DNA from: Erysipelotrichales bacterium
Lineage (GTDB): Bacteria; Bacillota_I; Bacilli_A; Erysipelotrichales; Erysipelotrichaceae
Direction of reading: 5' to 3'
DNA length: 64,000 nucleotides
NCBI GenBank assembly: GCA_910576345.1
Contig: CAJTIT010000007.1
Span: 1 to 64,000 of the forward strand
The position numbers and the translations under genes were made by a program. Of this stretch, positions 18,566-28,718 are shown in pieces (position 1 is the first letter of the stretch; every line of letters begins with the position of its first letter). The notes beneath the pieces are model-generated. The model was not told where the DNA came from. It worked only from the letters and a program-made list of their open reading frames with translations, and did no database searches.

Positions 18566-18590
18566 ACTGTGTAAAATCACAGTTTTTTTT
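18564..18590 (+). terminator. Terminator after ktrA
   Basis: AACTGTG and CACAGTT form a seven-pair stem with a short loop, followed by a run of T. Confidence 0.9.
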
Positions 18591-18638
18591 GAAACTATTG
18601 GGCAGTTGCTTAATACACTATAGTATGGAGGAATTGTC

Positions 18639-18947
18639 ATGGTGGAAATAAAAAGCATTCAGTTGCCGGATACTTCGCTTCTAGGTATGCATCTGCATTT
18701 ACCGGGTTATCCGATTGATCTGATCATGTCTACCAAAGCGATTTTGGTACAGCAGATGTTTGATCTAACGTATTTTCAAAAAGCAAACGATATTGCGATT
18801 ATTCAAATAGAAGGTGGGCATGGTTTTGCGTCAATGCTGGCATCGAAAGTGTGCGCAATGAATGAATATGCAAGAAAGCGTCATGTGAAGATTGGGATGA
18901 GCGCAAAAGAGGCGCTGCTTATCTGTGAAAAGGAAGACAACGCGTAA
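18639..18947 (+). CDS. YunC-like DUF1805 protein
   Basis: A 102-residue protein similar to B. subtilis YunC (DUF1805). Recognisable parts are STKAILVQQMFDLTYF and EGGHGFASMLASKV. The function of this family is not established. A GGAGG precedes the ATG. It overlaps the next gene, a YunB homologue, and yunB and yunC are also neighbours in B. subtilis. Confidence 0.8.
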   Translation: MVEIKSIQLPDTSLLGMHLHLPGYPIDLIMSTKAILVQQMFDLTYFQKANDIAIIQIEGGHGFASMLASKVCAMNEYARKRHVKIGMSAKEALLICEKEDNA

Positions 18948-19623
18948 GCGTCCGCAACACCGCTGGAAACGCAATCGTTTCTTGATGATCGCTCTGCTTG
19001 TTTTGAGCGTGTTTTTATGGTGGGTACGTTCGCTGAACGATTATATGGAGCCAAGACTGCAGGCAATTGCCAAACAGAATGTGATTTTCGCAATCAATAA
19101 TATCACGCAATCGGTATTGCGTGATTTGGAATATGATCCCGGTACGCTGATTCACATTGATAAACAGGAAGATGGAACCATTTCCAGCATTCAGTATGAT
19201 TCTTATCAGTTGAATCAAATCTTGTTTACGGCATTGAATACGATTGATCAAAGTTTAGCAGATAGTGAAGGGGAACAATTACAGGATGGAGAAGAGATAT
19301 ATTTTAAAAACGGTGCTGTTTTTGAATGTCCCATCGGATATTTGACAAAAATTCCGTTTTTAAGCAACAGTGGTCCACGTATTCCGATTCGTTTGAAACT
19401 TTTAAATGATATTACCGGAGAAATCAAGGTAGATTCTACGCCATATGGTGTGAACAGCACGCTGATCAGAGCGTATATGAAAATCAGTGTGAAAACACAG
19501 GTGATTACGATATTATCTACATCGGAAATGGAAACAACGACAGAGATTCCCATCATTGTGCAGGTTGTCAGCGGTCAAGTACCCGGCATTGTGCCTTATG
19601 TCTCAGAATCAATGGGATCTTAA
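18925..19623 (+). CDS. YunB-like sporulation protein
   Basis: A 232-residue protein with a basic N-terminus, one membrane helix at about 15-35 and an extracytoplasmic domain containing ITQSVLRDLEYDPGTLIHI and PFLSNSGPRIPIRLK. This matches YunB, a sigma-E-controlled protein needed for normal sporulation in Bacillus. The start appears to be GTG at 18925, inside the end of the YunC-like gene; a later ATG would remove part of the basic N-terminus. The exact function is unknown. Confidence 0.85.
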   Translation: MKRKTTRKRPQHRWKRNRFLMIALLVLSVFLWWVRSLNDYMEPRLQAIAKQNVIFAINNITQSVLRDLEYDPGTLIHIDKQEDGTISSIQYDSYQLNQILFTALNTIDQSLADSEGEQLQDGEEIYFKNGAVFECPIGYLTKIPFLSNSGPRIPIRLKLLNDITGEIKVDSTPYGVNSTLIRAYMKISVKTQVITILSTSEMETTTEIPIIVQVVSGQVPGIVPYVSESMGS

Positions 19624-19667
19624 GCATGGATGATTTTACACTTACAAAAAATATTTCTTTATATCCT

Positions 19668-19696
19668 TTGAAAACCATGGTAAAATATTGTATGAT
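19668..19696 (+). promoter_or_regulatory. Promoter of the thioredoxin-like lipoprotein
   Basis: TTGAAA (19668-19673), a 17-base spacer and TATGAT (19691-19696). Confidence 0.65.
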
Positions 19697-19739
19697 AAAA
19701 ACAAACATACGAAATTATAAGACTGGAGTGTGAAATGGA

Positions 19740-20201
19740 ATGAAGAAATTGGCATTGGTCGTTTTCTCATTGGTGCTGTTGAGTGGTTGTTTTCCATCCA
19801 CAAGTGGAATCGTTCATTCCTCTTCTAAGGATGCGATTACGGCGATCGAAAGCAAAGATTCTTTGATCCTTGTGATAGGAACAACACAGTGTGGTTCCTG
19901 CAAGGAATTTTCTGAAGTCATGAAACAGATAACGGAGCAGTATGATATTCGCATTGCGGAAGTGTTTATTGATGAGGAAGAGTCAGAAACGGATCCCAAT
20001 ACACAAGAAGTACGCTATCCGGATTTTGAGGAGTTACAACAGTACATCGGTCAAGTAGGTGCAACGCCAAGCGTGTTTTTTATCAACAATGGTTTGATCA
20101 AAGGTACGTTTACCGGTGCAGTATCCTATGATACGTTCAAAAGCAAACTGGAAAAGTATGGTTTCTTGCCGGAAGAAACGAAACAACAAAGTGAAGAATA
20201 A
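19740..20201 (+). CDS. Thioredoxin-like lipoprotein
   Basis: A 153-residue secreted lipoprotein. The signal peptide ends in the lipobox LLSGC, so Cys17 should carry the lipid anchor. A thioredoxin fold follows: TTQCGSCKEF gives the CxxC redox site near residue 56-59, and GATPSVFFIN holds the cis-proline. It may act as a thiol-disulfide enzyme on the outer face of the membrane. Its partner is not visible. It has its own promoter and terminator and stands alone. Confidence 0.88.
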   Translation: MKKLALVVFSLVLLSGCFPSTSGIVHSSSKDAITAIESKDSLILVIGTTQCGSCKEFSEVMKQITEQYDIRIAEVFIDEEESETDPNTQEVRYPDFEELQQYIGQVGATPSVFFINNGLIKGTFTGAVSYDTFKSKLEKYGFLPEETKQQSEE

Positions 20202-20225
20202 TAAAAGGCAAACCAAACCAAGATA

Positions 20226-20254
20226 AAAGCGAGTGGATTTTACTCGTTTTTTTT
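20226..20254 (+). terminator. Terminator after the lipoprotein gene
   Basis: AGCGAGT and ACTCGTT form a hairpin with a T8 tail. Confidence 0.85.
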
Positions 20255-20273
20255 CATAGTATGGAGGGATGTT

Positions 20274-20892
20274 ATGAGAACCGCTTGGGTATTTGGTGGA
20301 GGCGGTGCAAAAGGCGTTTATGTATTTCCGATGCGTGAAATTGATGGAGAACGATTTATTGATGGTGGGGATTATGATAATGTGCTCATTGAATTGGCAC
20401 GTTCTATGGGAGCGGATCAAATCATTGCGGTGGATTTGAAAAGTGTTGGAAACAAGTAACTTCATTAGCCGCAAGCGGATGTGTTGTATATAGAACCTTA
20501 TGTTTCTTTGGGCAGTTTTTTTAAATTTGATATGGCTTTGATTCACCGCAATCAATTATTAGGTTATCAAGATGCGATGAAGAAATTTCATCGTTATGTG
20601 GGATCGATTTATACGTTTTTAAGGAAGATGAAAGAAAGATCAATGCGCTTGAGAATGCATTATCTTTATTTTTGAGTGCGCATGTATATAAAACATTACC
20701 AAAAATACACAAGCGTTTGCATATCCTTATTTTGGATTATTGGAGATGCTGGCATTTTTATATGGCGTCATTGATATCGGTGTGAAACGTTTTGAGGTGT
20801 TTTTATATCAATGTGTGCGTGCATAGAGAATGCGTATCTATGGCGATGATGCTGTATTTTTTACAGTTGTATCAAAGGAAGTGTCATCTTTT
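20274..20892 (+). pseudogene. Patatin-like phospholipase, decayed
   Basis: The first frame (20274-20459) has a good ribosome binding site. It starts with the patatin oxyanion motif GGGGAKG and then jumps to the C-terminal part of the catalytic domain (RFIDGGDYDNVLIELARS). The middle of the enzyme, including the GxSxG serine, is gone. Shifted frames continue with LYIEPYVSLGSF and HRNQLLGYQDAMKKF, typical patatin downstream sequence, broken by stop codons to about 20890. The gene was a cytosolic lipid acyl hydrolase; it now cannot be active. Confidence 0.85.
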
Positions 20893-20950
20893 TTAAGCAT
20901 AACCGCTATGTTTTTTTATCAAATTTTTGTATAATACATTCGGTGATGGT

Positions 20951-21715
20951 ATGAAGACATTATTGTTGGATTTGGATGGCACGATGTATCGTGGAAATCG
21001 AATGATGGATGGTGGAAAGGAATTGATGGACTATCTACATTTCCACCAGCTGCCTTATTTGTTTTTTACTAATAATTCGAAGCGGACAAGAAAACAGAAT
21101 ATGGACCATATGCTAGAGGTTGGTTATGAGAATATTAAGGAAACGGATTTTTTTACCAGTGCGATGGCCGCAGCTTCTTATGCGAAAATGCATTATCAAG
21201 AGCGTAACGCATTTTATATTGGCGAAGACGGTTTAAAAGAAGCATTGATTGAACATGGATTTTGTCTGTGTGATGATCACGCGGATATTGTTTTTATTGG
21301 ATTGGATCAACACGCAGATTATGAGAAATACTCGAAAGCGGTCAATTTTTTAAAACAAGGTGCACGTTTGATTGGGACCAACCACGATCGTGTTTTGGCG
21401 CAGGCAAATGGATTTTCACTTGGTAATGGTTCTGTCGTGGCAATGATGGAGTATGCAACCGGTCAAAAAAGTCCGATGATAGGGAAACCGTATGCGCCTA
21501 TTTTAGAAGAAGCACTTCACTATCTGCATATAAACAAAAGTGAGTGCTTATTGGTTGGAGACAATCTGGAGACGGATGTTTTGTTGGGCGTTCAAAATGG
21601 TGTTGAAACGGCATTTGTTATCGGTGGGGTACATAAAGAAACGGACATAGCACGTCTGGGTATTTATCCGGATCATATTTATCAGAATCTAAGTGAACTG
21701 ATTGTCGAATTTTGA
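20951..21715 (+). CDS. HAD-superfamily phosphatase (NagD-like, class IIA)
   Basis: The 254-residue protein starts at ATG 20951 with the catalytic DxD motif in LLLDLDGTMYRG. It continues with FTNNSKRTR (motif II), GKPYAPILEEAL (motif III lysine) and VGDNLETDVLLG (metal aspartates). Family members dephosphorylate sugar phosphates, glycerol phosphate or nucleotides. The -10 hexamer TATAAT at 20930-20935 lies only 15 bases before the start, so the mRNA leader would be about 10 bases or less. The substrate is unknown. Confidence 0.9.
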   Translation: MKTLLLDLDGTMYRGNRMMDGGKELMDYLHFHQLPYLFFTNNSKRTRKQNMDHMLEVGYENIKETDFFTSAMAAASYAKMHYQERNAFYIGEDGLKEALIEHGFCLCDDHADIVFIGLDQHADYEKYSKAVNFLKQGARLIGTNHDRVLAQANGFSLGNGSVVAMMEYATGQKSPMIGKPYAPILEEALHYLHINKSECLLVGDNLETDVLLGVQNGVETAFVIGGVHKETDIARLGIYPDHIYQNLSELIVEF

Positions 21716-21749
21716 CATACGTTTCTGGCAAAGAACCAATGTATTTTGC

Positions 21750-21778
21750 TTAACTTTTGATTGGGGTTATGCTATACT
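21750..21778 (+). promoter_or_regulatory. Promoter of eno
   Basis: TTAACT (21750-21755), a 17-base spacer ending in TGC (extended -10) and TATACT (21773-21778). Confidence 0.7.
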
Positions 21779-21788
21779 AGCGGCGTAG

Positions 21789-23111
<1,323 letters not shown>

Positions 23112-23122
23112 AATCATAGTTG

Positions 23123-23148
23123 AAAAGGACTTTTCGTCCTTTTTTTTC
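23123..23148 (+). terminator. Terminator after eno
   Basis: AAGGAC and GTCCTT form a hairpin with a TTTTC loop and an eight-base T tail. Confidence 0.92.
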
Positions 23149-23167
23149 AGCATTTTTAAAACGAATG

Positions 23168-23196
23168 TTTACGAATGCATACAAAATGGGTATAAT
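23168..23196 (+). promoter_or_regulatory. Promoter of the repeat-protein gene
   Basis: TTTACG (23168-23173), a 17-base spacer and TATAAT (23191-23196). Confidence 0.75.
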
Positions 23197-23225
23197 AGTG
23201 GAGCAAAAGTTAGGAGTGATTCATC

Positions 23226-23717
23226 ATGGAAGATAAAAAAACAGAGTCGCCGGAGACAGAGGATGTTCAAAAAACCATTGTGATGCCTCTATATTTGCTT
23301 TCTGATCATAAGAAACAACTACCGGCACAAATTGATGAAGTTACTCTTAAAAATAATGAAGATGAAATCACAAGTCTAGATGAATCACAGGACATACAGG
23401 ATATGGTAGTGAATGAACAGGTAAATATTGTTCCACTTGATCAGAAAGAGATTTGCATAACCCAAAAGGAAGAAACAAAAGAGAGTACAAACGATGAAAA
23501 ACCAACATTAGAAGAAAAACGAAAACCAAAAACAACGCAAACGATTGAAGAAAAGCGTAAAGAACAGTATAAAGATGCATTAACACTGGAAGAAAAAAGA
23601 AAAAAACAGTTCGAAAATAAAATGACGTTAGAAGAAAAACGTGCTTTACAGGCAAAAGGTGAATTCCCAAAGAGAAAGACCACATTCATATCACGCTTGT
23701 TTGGAAAAAATAAATAA
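23226..23717 (+). CDS. Charged protein with LEEKRK repeats, function unknown
   Basis: A 163-residue cytosolic protein without a recognised domain. The N-terminal half is acidic and hydrophilic. The C-terminal half (about 95-150) has four degenerate units of 18-20 residues built on L-E-E-K-R-K (LEEKRK, IEEKRK, LEEKRK, LEEKRA), predicted to be a charged single alpha helix or coiled coil. A basic tail, SRLFGKNK, closes the protein. It has its own promoter, AGGAGTG ribosome binding site and terminator, so it is probably expressed. The charge pattern suggests a scaffold or nucleic-acid or membrane tether, but this is a guess. Confidence 0.75.
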   Translation: MEDKKTESPETEDVQKTIVMPLYLLSDHKKQLPAQIDEVTLKNNEDEITSLDESQDIQDMVVNEQVNIVPLDQKEICITQKEETKESTNDEKPTLEEKRKPKTTQTIEEKRKEQYKDALTLEEKRKKQFENKMTLEEKRALQAKGEFPKRKTTFISRLFGKNK

Positions 23718-23722
23718 GATAT

Positions 23723-23779
23723 GAAAAGAGACTGCAAGTGAAGTCTTTGTCATATAAAGTACTTGCAATCTCTTTTTTT
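23723..23779. terminator. Bidirectional terminator
   Basis: AAAGAGA-CTGCAAGT pairs with ACTTGCA-ATCTCTTT, with T7 on the plus strand and AAAA before the stem, so it also ends in T on the minus strand. It lies between the converging repeat-protein gene and the glycosyltransferase gene. Confidence 0.85.
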
Positions 23780-23802
23780 GATACGTTTAATAAAAAAGTT
23801 GA

Positions 23803-24750
23803 TTATTTCTTTAATAGGAATGAAGAAATATGAATGAAATTGTGACCATTCAAGAAAGCAATGATCTTTCTTTTTAAAGGTAATTGTTTAAAATATACAG
23901 ATTGAAATATTCTTTTGAAATGTTTTTTTGCATATGCATTTAGTTTATGGATAACATCATTCGTATGGTCACCGTTTTGTTTGATCAACCGCGTGATCGT
24001 TGTAATGGTTACATGTTCCAACCATAAATCTTTTATATAAGTTTCTGAATCAAAATTTAACTGTTGTTGTGAAAAGTATGCGAAAGCATTTTCAAAGACG
24101 ATGATCATATCTAAGTTTTTTAACGCATTTGGTTTTGTCATTATCGAACCTTCCGTTTTTCGATAGTTGTACAAAATTTTATCGCAAAATTGAATTTGAT
24201 TCTGTTGAATTTGCGGCAGCATTCTCATTAATATTTCTAAATCTTCATAATGTATATTTTCTGTAAAATGAAGTTGCTGAAATAAAGAATAGTGAAATAA
24301 TTTGTTACAGACAGAAGTTACATGCGCTTTTATATCTTTTTGCTTTGTATATAAATACGGAATCGTCTGATGTTGATCGACAACTTGCATGTTACAGATG
24401 ATTAACATTGCATCTGTACTGATGGCAGATGTATATAATGTTTCAAACATATTTTCTTCTACCCAATCATCGCTGTCCACAAATCCAATATATGTTCCAC
24501 GTGCATATTGAAGACCATAATTTCTAGCAGAAGATAATCCACCATTGGTTTTTTTATAAGAAAAAAAACGATCCGGATATTTGTTTACATATTTTTGAAT
24601 GATCTCCCATGAATCATCCGTACTTCCGTCATCGATAATAATAAACTCGATATCCTTCAAAGTCTGACGTACAAGGCTGTCAAAACATTGATCAAGATAT
24701 GGAGAAGTGTTATATACAGGGACGATGACACTAACGATATTTTGTCTCAT
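23803..24750 (-). CDS. Family 2 glycosyltransferase
   Basis: The 315-residue protein has a GT-A domain: SVIVPVYNTSPYLDQC, the nucleotide-sugar motif DDGSTDDSWE, SARNYGLQYARG and the metal-binding FVDSDDWVE. The C-terminal 150 residues are diverse. The ATG at 24750 has GGAG upstream and lies inside the end of licD (20-base overlap), so the two are coupled. It probably adds a sugar to the cell-surface polymer built by this locus. The sugar is not predictable. Confidence 0.9.
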   Translation of the reverse strand: MRQNIVSVIVPVYNTSPYLDQCFDSLVRQTLKDIEFIIIDDGSTDDSWEIIQKYVNKYPDRFFSYKKTNGGLSSARNYGLQYARGTYIGFVDSDDWVEENMFETLYTSAISTDAMLIICNMQVVDQHQTIPYLYTKQKDIKAHVTSVCNKLFHYSLFQQLHFTENIHYEDLEILMRMLPQIQQNQIQFCDKILYNYRKTEGSIMTKPNALKNLDMIIVFENAFAYFSQQQLNFDSETYIKDLWLEHVTITTITRLIKQNGDHTNDVIHKLNAYAKKHFKRIFQSVYFKQLPLKRKIIAFLNGHNFIHISSFLLKK

Positions 24751-25606
24751 ATTTGTTCTCCGGAATATCATAAAAGCGCTGATCGCTATAGTAAAGACCG
24801 TGTGGTTTCATTTTAGATTTCGGTGGCATTTTCATATAATCACCAAAATATTCGGTTAATATTTTATCTGCATTATTGGGAATATAAAATTCGCAATCTT
24901 CAAACTTATGGAGACGTAAAGGGAATATATCTTTCAAATCGTAAAGATCTTTTTCTAAAAATTCAATTCCTTTCATGCCATATCGGCTGTTTTTATCATT
25001 ATCAATAACAAGATCGACTTTTTTCTGAAGATAACGAAATAATGTTTGTGTAGGAATCAATTTGAACAATAATTGTAAACATATTCTGATATAACGTTTA
25101 ATTCCAGAAAGCTGATGAATATCGATTTTCATTTTAAGCGACGCCAACATACTGGTTTTTTTATGAAGTTTGCGAAAACTTTCTTCATCACTTCCCATGA
25201 AGTCCATGGCAAATATATCAACAAATGCTCCTTGATGATAATTTTTACCATATTCTTCGATCAAGGTTGAATGATTATGTCTTACTTTAAATGGTACGTG
25301 AAGAATGTCATAGTTTGGATCTGTCAGCGGTGTTTGAAAAAAATAATCTTCACCAAGTTCATCATGAGCAATGCGCATGAATTTTCGATGGTCCTTTCTA
25401 GGCATCATGATATCCATATCATCATCCCAAGGGATGAAACCATTATGACGCACAGCGCCTAGAAGTGAACCATACATCAGCCAATATTGGAGATGATGCT
25501 TTTCACATATTTCATGAATTTTCTTTGTTGTTTCCAGCATTTTGAGCTGCATATCACGAAGACGAATGGCTTCATTGGAAGCTTGCTCTATTTCTCTTTT
25601 GTCCAT
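24731..25606 (-). CDS. LicD-family phosphotransferase
   Basis: A 291-residue LicD-type protein with the diagnostic GSLLGAVRHNGFIPWDDDMDI block (residues about 47-67) in which the DDD/D pair binds metal. LicD enzymes transfer phosphocholine or other phosphodiester groups to teichoic acids or capsules. The ATG at 25606 follows GGAGG; an earlier in-frame ATG overlaps this signal and is not preferred. It is the first gene of a two-gene minus-strand unit, divergent from tagD. Confidence 0.92.
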   Translation of the reverse strand: MDKREIEQASNEAIRLRDMQLKMLETTKKIHEICEKHHLQYWLMYGSLLGAVRHNGFIPWDDDMDIMMPRKDHRKFMRIAHDELGEDYFFQTPLTDPNYDILHVPFKVRHNHSTLIEEYGKNYHQGAFVDIFAMDFMGSDEESFRKLHKKTSMLASLKMKIDIHQLSGIKRYIRICLQLLFKLIPTQTLFRYLQKKVDLVIDNDKNSRYGMKGIEFLEKDLYDLKDIFPLRLHKFEDCEFYIPNNADKILTEYFGDYMKMPPKSKMKPHGLYYSDQRFYDIPENKYETKYR

Positions 25607-25639
25607 ATTTTCCTCCATAAATTCACATGACTTACAAAT

Positions 25640-25667
25640 ATTATACTTGAATTCGTATTATTTTCAA
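25640..25667 (-). promoter_or_regulatory. Promoter of licD
   Basis: On the minus strand TTGAAA (25662-25667), a 16-base spacer and TATAAT (25640-25645), 30-40 bases before licD. Confidence 0.7.
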
Positions 25668-25755
25668 TAGAAATACAGAGGAAAGAATGCTAAGCAACTT
25701 AATCAAAAAAAGGGATTATTTTTGAAATACTATGTAGTCTTACTGCGTGGTATGC

Positions 25756-25761
25756 TATAAT
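25756..25761 (+). promoter_or_regulatory. Extended -10 promoter element of the tagD operon
   Basis: TGCTATAAT (TATAAT at 25756-25761) with no good -35. A strong AGGAG at about 25799 sits before a four-codon ORF (ATG GTC ACT TCA TGA, 25805-25819) that ends 20 bases before tagD, a possible leader element. Confidence 0.5.
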
Positions 25762-25838
25762 ATAGCAGATTGATGAGTTACAATATGTGTAACAGAAAGG
25801 AGCACATGGTCACTTCATGATCATGGAAAGTATACAGT

Positions 25839-26234
25839 ATGAAACGAGTAATTACATATGGAACGTTTGATTTGTTGCATTATGGGCATATTAATTTATT
25901 GAAAAGAGCCAAAGAACAAGGTGATTATTTAGTCGTTGGATTATCTACGGATGAATTTAATGAACATAAAAAAAATAAAGTATGCTACTTTGATTATGAG
26001 AAAAGAAAACAATTATTAGAAGCAATCCGTTATGTCGATCTTGTGATTCCTGAAGAATCATGGGATCAAAAACGGAGTGACGTGCACGAGTTTAAGATCG
26101 ATACGTTTGTCATTGGCAATGACTGGGAAGGCGCATTTGATTTCTTAAAAGAGGAGGGGTGTGAAGTCGTGTATCTTGATCGAACCCCAGATATTTCAAC
26201 GACGAAAATTAAAAGTGAACTTGAACATAAGTAG
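25839..26234 (+). CDS. tagD: Glycerol-3-phosphate cytidylyltransferase
   Basis: TagD makes CDP-glycerol from CTP and glycerol-3-phosphate for teichoic acid synthesis. The 131-residue protein is the usual size. It has the nucleotidyltransferase start TYGTFDLLHYGH (the HxGH motif) and the C-terminal RTPDISTTKIK. It is the first gene of a nine-kilobase operon that ends with an LTA-synthase-like gene, so the glycerol phosphate presumably decorates or builds the surface polymer. Confidence 0.93.
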   Translation: MKRVITYGTFDLLHYGHINLLKRAKEQGDYLVVGLSTDEFNEHKKNKVCYFDYEKRKQLLEAIRYVDLVIPEESWDQKRSDVHEFKIDTFVIGNDWEGAFDFLKEEGCEVVYLDRTPDISTTKIKSELEHK

Positions 26235-26263
26235 TCGTTTACGTGCGTAATGGAGATGATCAC

Positions 26264-27748
26264 ATGAACAATAAATCGCTTGCGAAGAATGCTATATATA
26301 AGACGATTTTAAATATATTTAATTTAATTGTGCCTTTATTAATCGGCCCTTACGTCACAAGGATATTGACAGAAGATTTAATGGCATCCTATAATACTGC
26401 GTACTCTAATTTTCAAGTGTTTTTCGTAATAGGGTCGTTCGGTATCTATAATTACGGAATGCGTGAAATAAGCAAAATAAGAGACGATCAAAAGAAAATG
26501 AATCGATTATTTACCAGTTTATTTCTTTTGGGTATCGTTTCGAATGTTTTAACGATCGCATATTTTTTAGTATTTTATTTAACGAATACAAATGGTGTCG
26601 ATACTTCGATTTATTTTATAATGATTTTACGATTGATCAGTAATATTTTCTATATAGAATTTATTAATGAAGCTATCGAAAATTATGGGTTTATTACAAA
26701 AAAGACGATTATCGTGCGGCTGTTTTACTTGCTTTCCATTTTTATTTTTGTAAGAAAAAGCAATGATATACTCCCCTATACATTTATTATCTGTATGACT
26801 GTGGTAATTAATAATTTGATCAGTTATTTCTATTTGAAAAAAAGTATTCAGTTTGATTTTGAATGCTTAGACGTATTTACACACATTGGACCATTGATTG
26901 TGTCTTTACTTTTGACCAATGTAGAAATCCTTTATAGTACATTGGATCGTATTATGCTAGGTGAGTATGTATCAAAAAACGCAGTGAATTATTATACGAT
27001 ACCTTATAATATATCGGGCATGATTTTTACAATACCGCAGTCTTTGATAACTGTCGCTATCCCAAGACTGTCCAATCGTATTGGTCAAGGGGATAAAAAA
27101 GGTTACTGCAGTACATTGAATCAAACAATCGATGTCTTCATGGCATTGTTGATTCCCATGTGTGTAGGTGTTGCGGTTTTGGCATATGAAATATTATATC
27201 TCTATTGTGGTAATCAATATTTGTCATCGCTTGGTTTCATGAGCGCAGTTTTAATTGCGGCTTGTTTTCAGAGAATCGTCTTAGGATATCAATGTGTTGT
27301 ATCAAATCTAGTGATGTATGCGAACAGCTTAGAACGCTCGCTTGTATTATTTCTTGGTGTATTTGGTGTTTGTAATGTTGCTTTGAATTATACTTTGCTC
27401 TACTTAGATGTATTTTCTTCATTGACAGCGCTCATAACGACTTCCGTTTCTTATATTCTATTTATCATCATTACGTATTTTTATTCTGTGAAACATTTAA
27501 ACATAAGATATGCACTTATATCCAAAAGAATTATTGGCTATTTTGTGGTAACGGCCCTCTTTTTTCCAATCGCATTTATGATTCGCCAAATAGAAGTGAA
27601 TTATCTTATTCATGTTGCGATCATTGGTTTTGTATGTTCCATTTTATATGGAGTTTATCTGTATGGTACAAAAGATCCGTTGTTAAGAATTCTGGTTGAA
27701 AAGTTGAAACTTCAAACATTGTGCAGTAAATTGCATTTGAAAGTATAG
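26264..27748 (+). CDS. Polysaccharide flippase (Wzx-like)
   Basis: A 494-residue integral membrane protein of the MOP superfamily with about 14 helices. It starts MNNKSLAKNAIYK with GGAG 9 bases upstream. Features include IGPYVTRILTED near residue 25 and many Phe/Ile/Tyr-rich helices, and SLITVAIPRLSN in the middle, a common pattern in oligosaccharide flippases. It should move lipid-linked repeat units across the membrane for the polymerase encoded at 29867. Confidence 0.9.
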   Translation: MNNKSLAKNAIYKTILNIFNLIVPLLIGPYVTRILTEDLMASYNTAYSNFQVFFVIGSFGIYNYGMREISKIRDDQKKMNRLFTSLFLLGIVSNVLTIAYFLVFYLTNTNGVDTSIYFIMILRLISNIFYIEFINEAIENYGFITKKTIIVRLFYLLSIFIFVRKSNDILPYTFIICMTVVINNLISYFYLKKSIQFDFECLDVFTHIGPLIVSLLLTNVEILYSTLDRIMLGEYVSKNAVNYYTIPYNISGMIFTIPQSLITVAIPRLSNRIGQGDKKGYCSTLNQTIDVFMALLIPMCVGVAVLAYEILYLYCGNQYLSSLGFMSAVLIAACFQRIVLGYQCVVSNLVMYANSLERSLVLFLGVFGVCNVALNYTLLYLDVFSSLTALITTSVSYILFIIITYFYSVKHLNIRYALISKRIIGYFVVTALFFPIAFMIRQIEVNYLIHVAIIGFVCSILYGVYLYGTKDPLLRILVEKLKLQTLCSKLHLKV

Positions 27749-27759
27749 GTGATTGATAT

Positions 27760-28716
27760 ATGGCTGAAATCAGTGTCATTCTTCCTGTTTATAATACATC
27801 CAAGTACTTACACGCATGTCTTTCCTCTTTGCTGAATCAAACGTTTCATGATTTTGAAATCGTTGCCATCAACGATGGATCCACAGATGATTCTTTATCT
27901 GTATTGCAAGATTTTGCTAATAAAGATTCGCGTATTCGCATCATTGATCAAAAAAATCAAGGAATTGGTGCCGCAAGGAATTTAGGAATCCAGCTTGCCA
28001 ATGGAACCTATATCGCTTTCATTGATAGTGATGATACGCTTGAACTCAGAATGTTGGAATGTTTATATAAAAAAGCGGTGGAAGAATCGCTGGATATTGT
28101 AGTATGCGATTATATTGAATATGAAGAATCGTCTAAAAAAGAAGAACAAATTGCGCTGCCAACGTTTGAAACATGTTCGCTTTTGCAAATGCCGCAGCTG
28201 TTATTTGATATCAACAGCAGTCCATGGAACAAATTATATCGTACTGCATTGTGGAAAGAACATGGAATTGAATTTCCGGTTTCTTTAAAATACGAAGATG
28301 CTTATGCCGTATTGCTCTGTCTTGTAAAGGCGAAACGCATTGGTAAGGTAAACGAACCTTTGATGAAATACTGGATTCATGAAGGTAGTGAATCAACCGT
28401 CATGGATGCGCGTGTGTTTGATATTTTTGAAATACTTACAAATTTGAAAGTTAGGCTTCAAGAAGATGAAAAATATGATACAATAGCGCCGTATCTTACA
28501 TATTTCACAATCAATCGTATAACCGTTTATATGCTCCAGCAGAAATATCAAAAAGATGCAGCGTTGAAACGCAAGTTCATTGAACAAGGATATGCATATT
28601 TAAATCAATATGATTTTAATTGGAGAAACCACCCGATGTATGTGCAATCAAATACTTTTGTGAAACGTATGATCAAGAATCATCAATGGCTCATGAAACT
28701 GTATGTAGGAGGATGA
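27760..28716 (+). CDS. Family 2 glycosyltransferase
   Basis: The 318-residue protein has the GT-A motifs ISVILPVYNTSKYLHAC, NDGSTDDSLSVL, GAARNLGIQLANG and the DxD FIDSDDTLE. The C-terminal third contains YEDAYAVL, the likely catalytic-acid segment, and a variable tail. It lies between the flippase and a GT4 enzyme and probably adds one residue of the repeat unit. It is a relative of the minus-strand glycosyltransferase at 23803. Confidence 0.92.
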   Translation: MAEISVILPVYNTSKYLHACLSSLLNQTFHDFEIVAINDGSTDDSLSVLQDFANKDSRIRIIDQKNQGIGAARNLGIQLANGTYIAFIDSDDTLELRMLECLYKKAVEESLDIVVCDYIEYEESSKKEEQIALPTFETCSLLQMPQLLFDINSSPWNKLYRTALWKEHGIEFPVSLKYEDAYAVLLCLVKAKRIGKVNEPLMKYWIHEGSESTVMDARVFDIFEILTNLKVRLQEDEKYDTIAPYLTYFTINRITVYMLQQKYQKDAALKRKFIEQGYAYLNQYDFNWRNHPMYVQSNTFVKRMIKNHQWLMKLYVGG

Positions 28717-28718
28717 AA

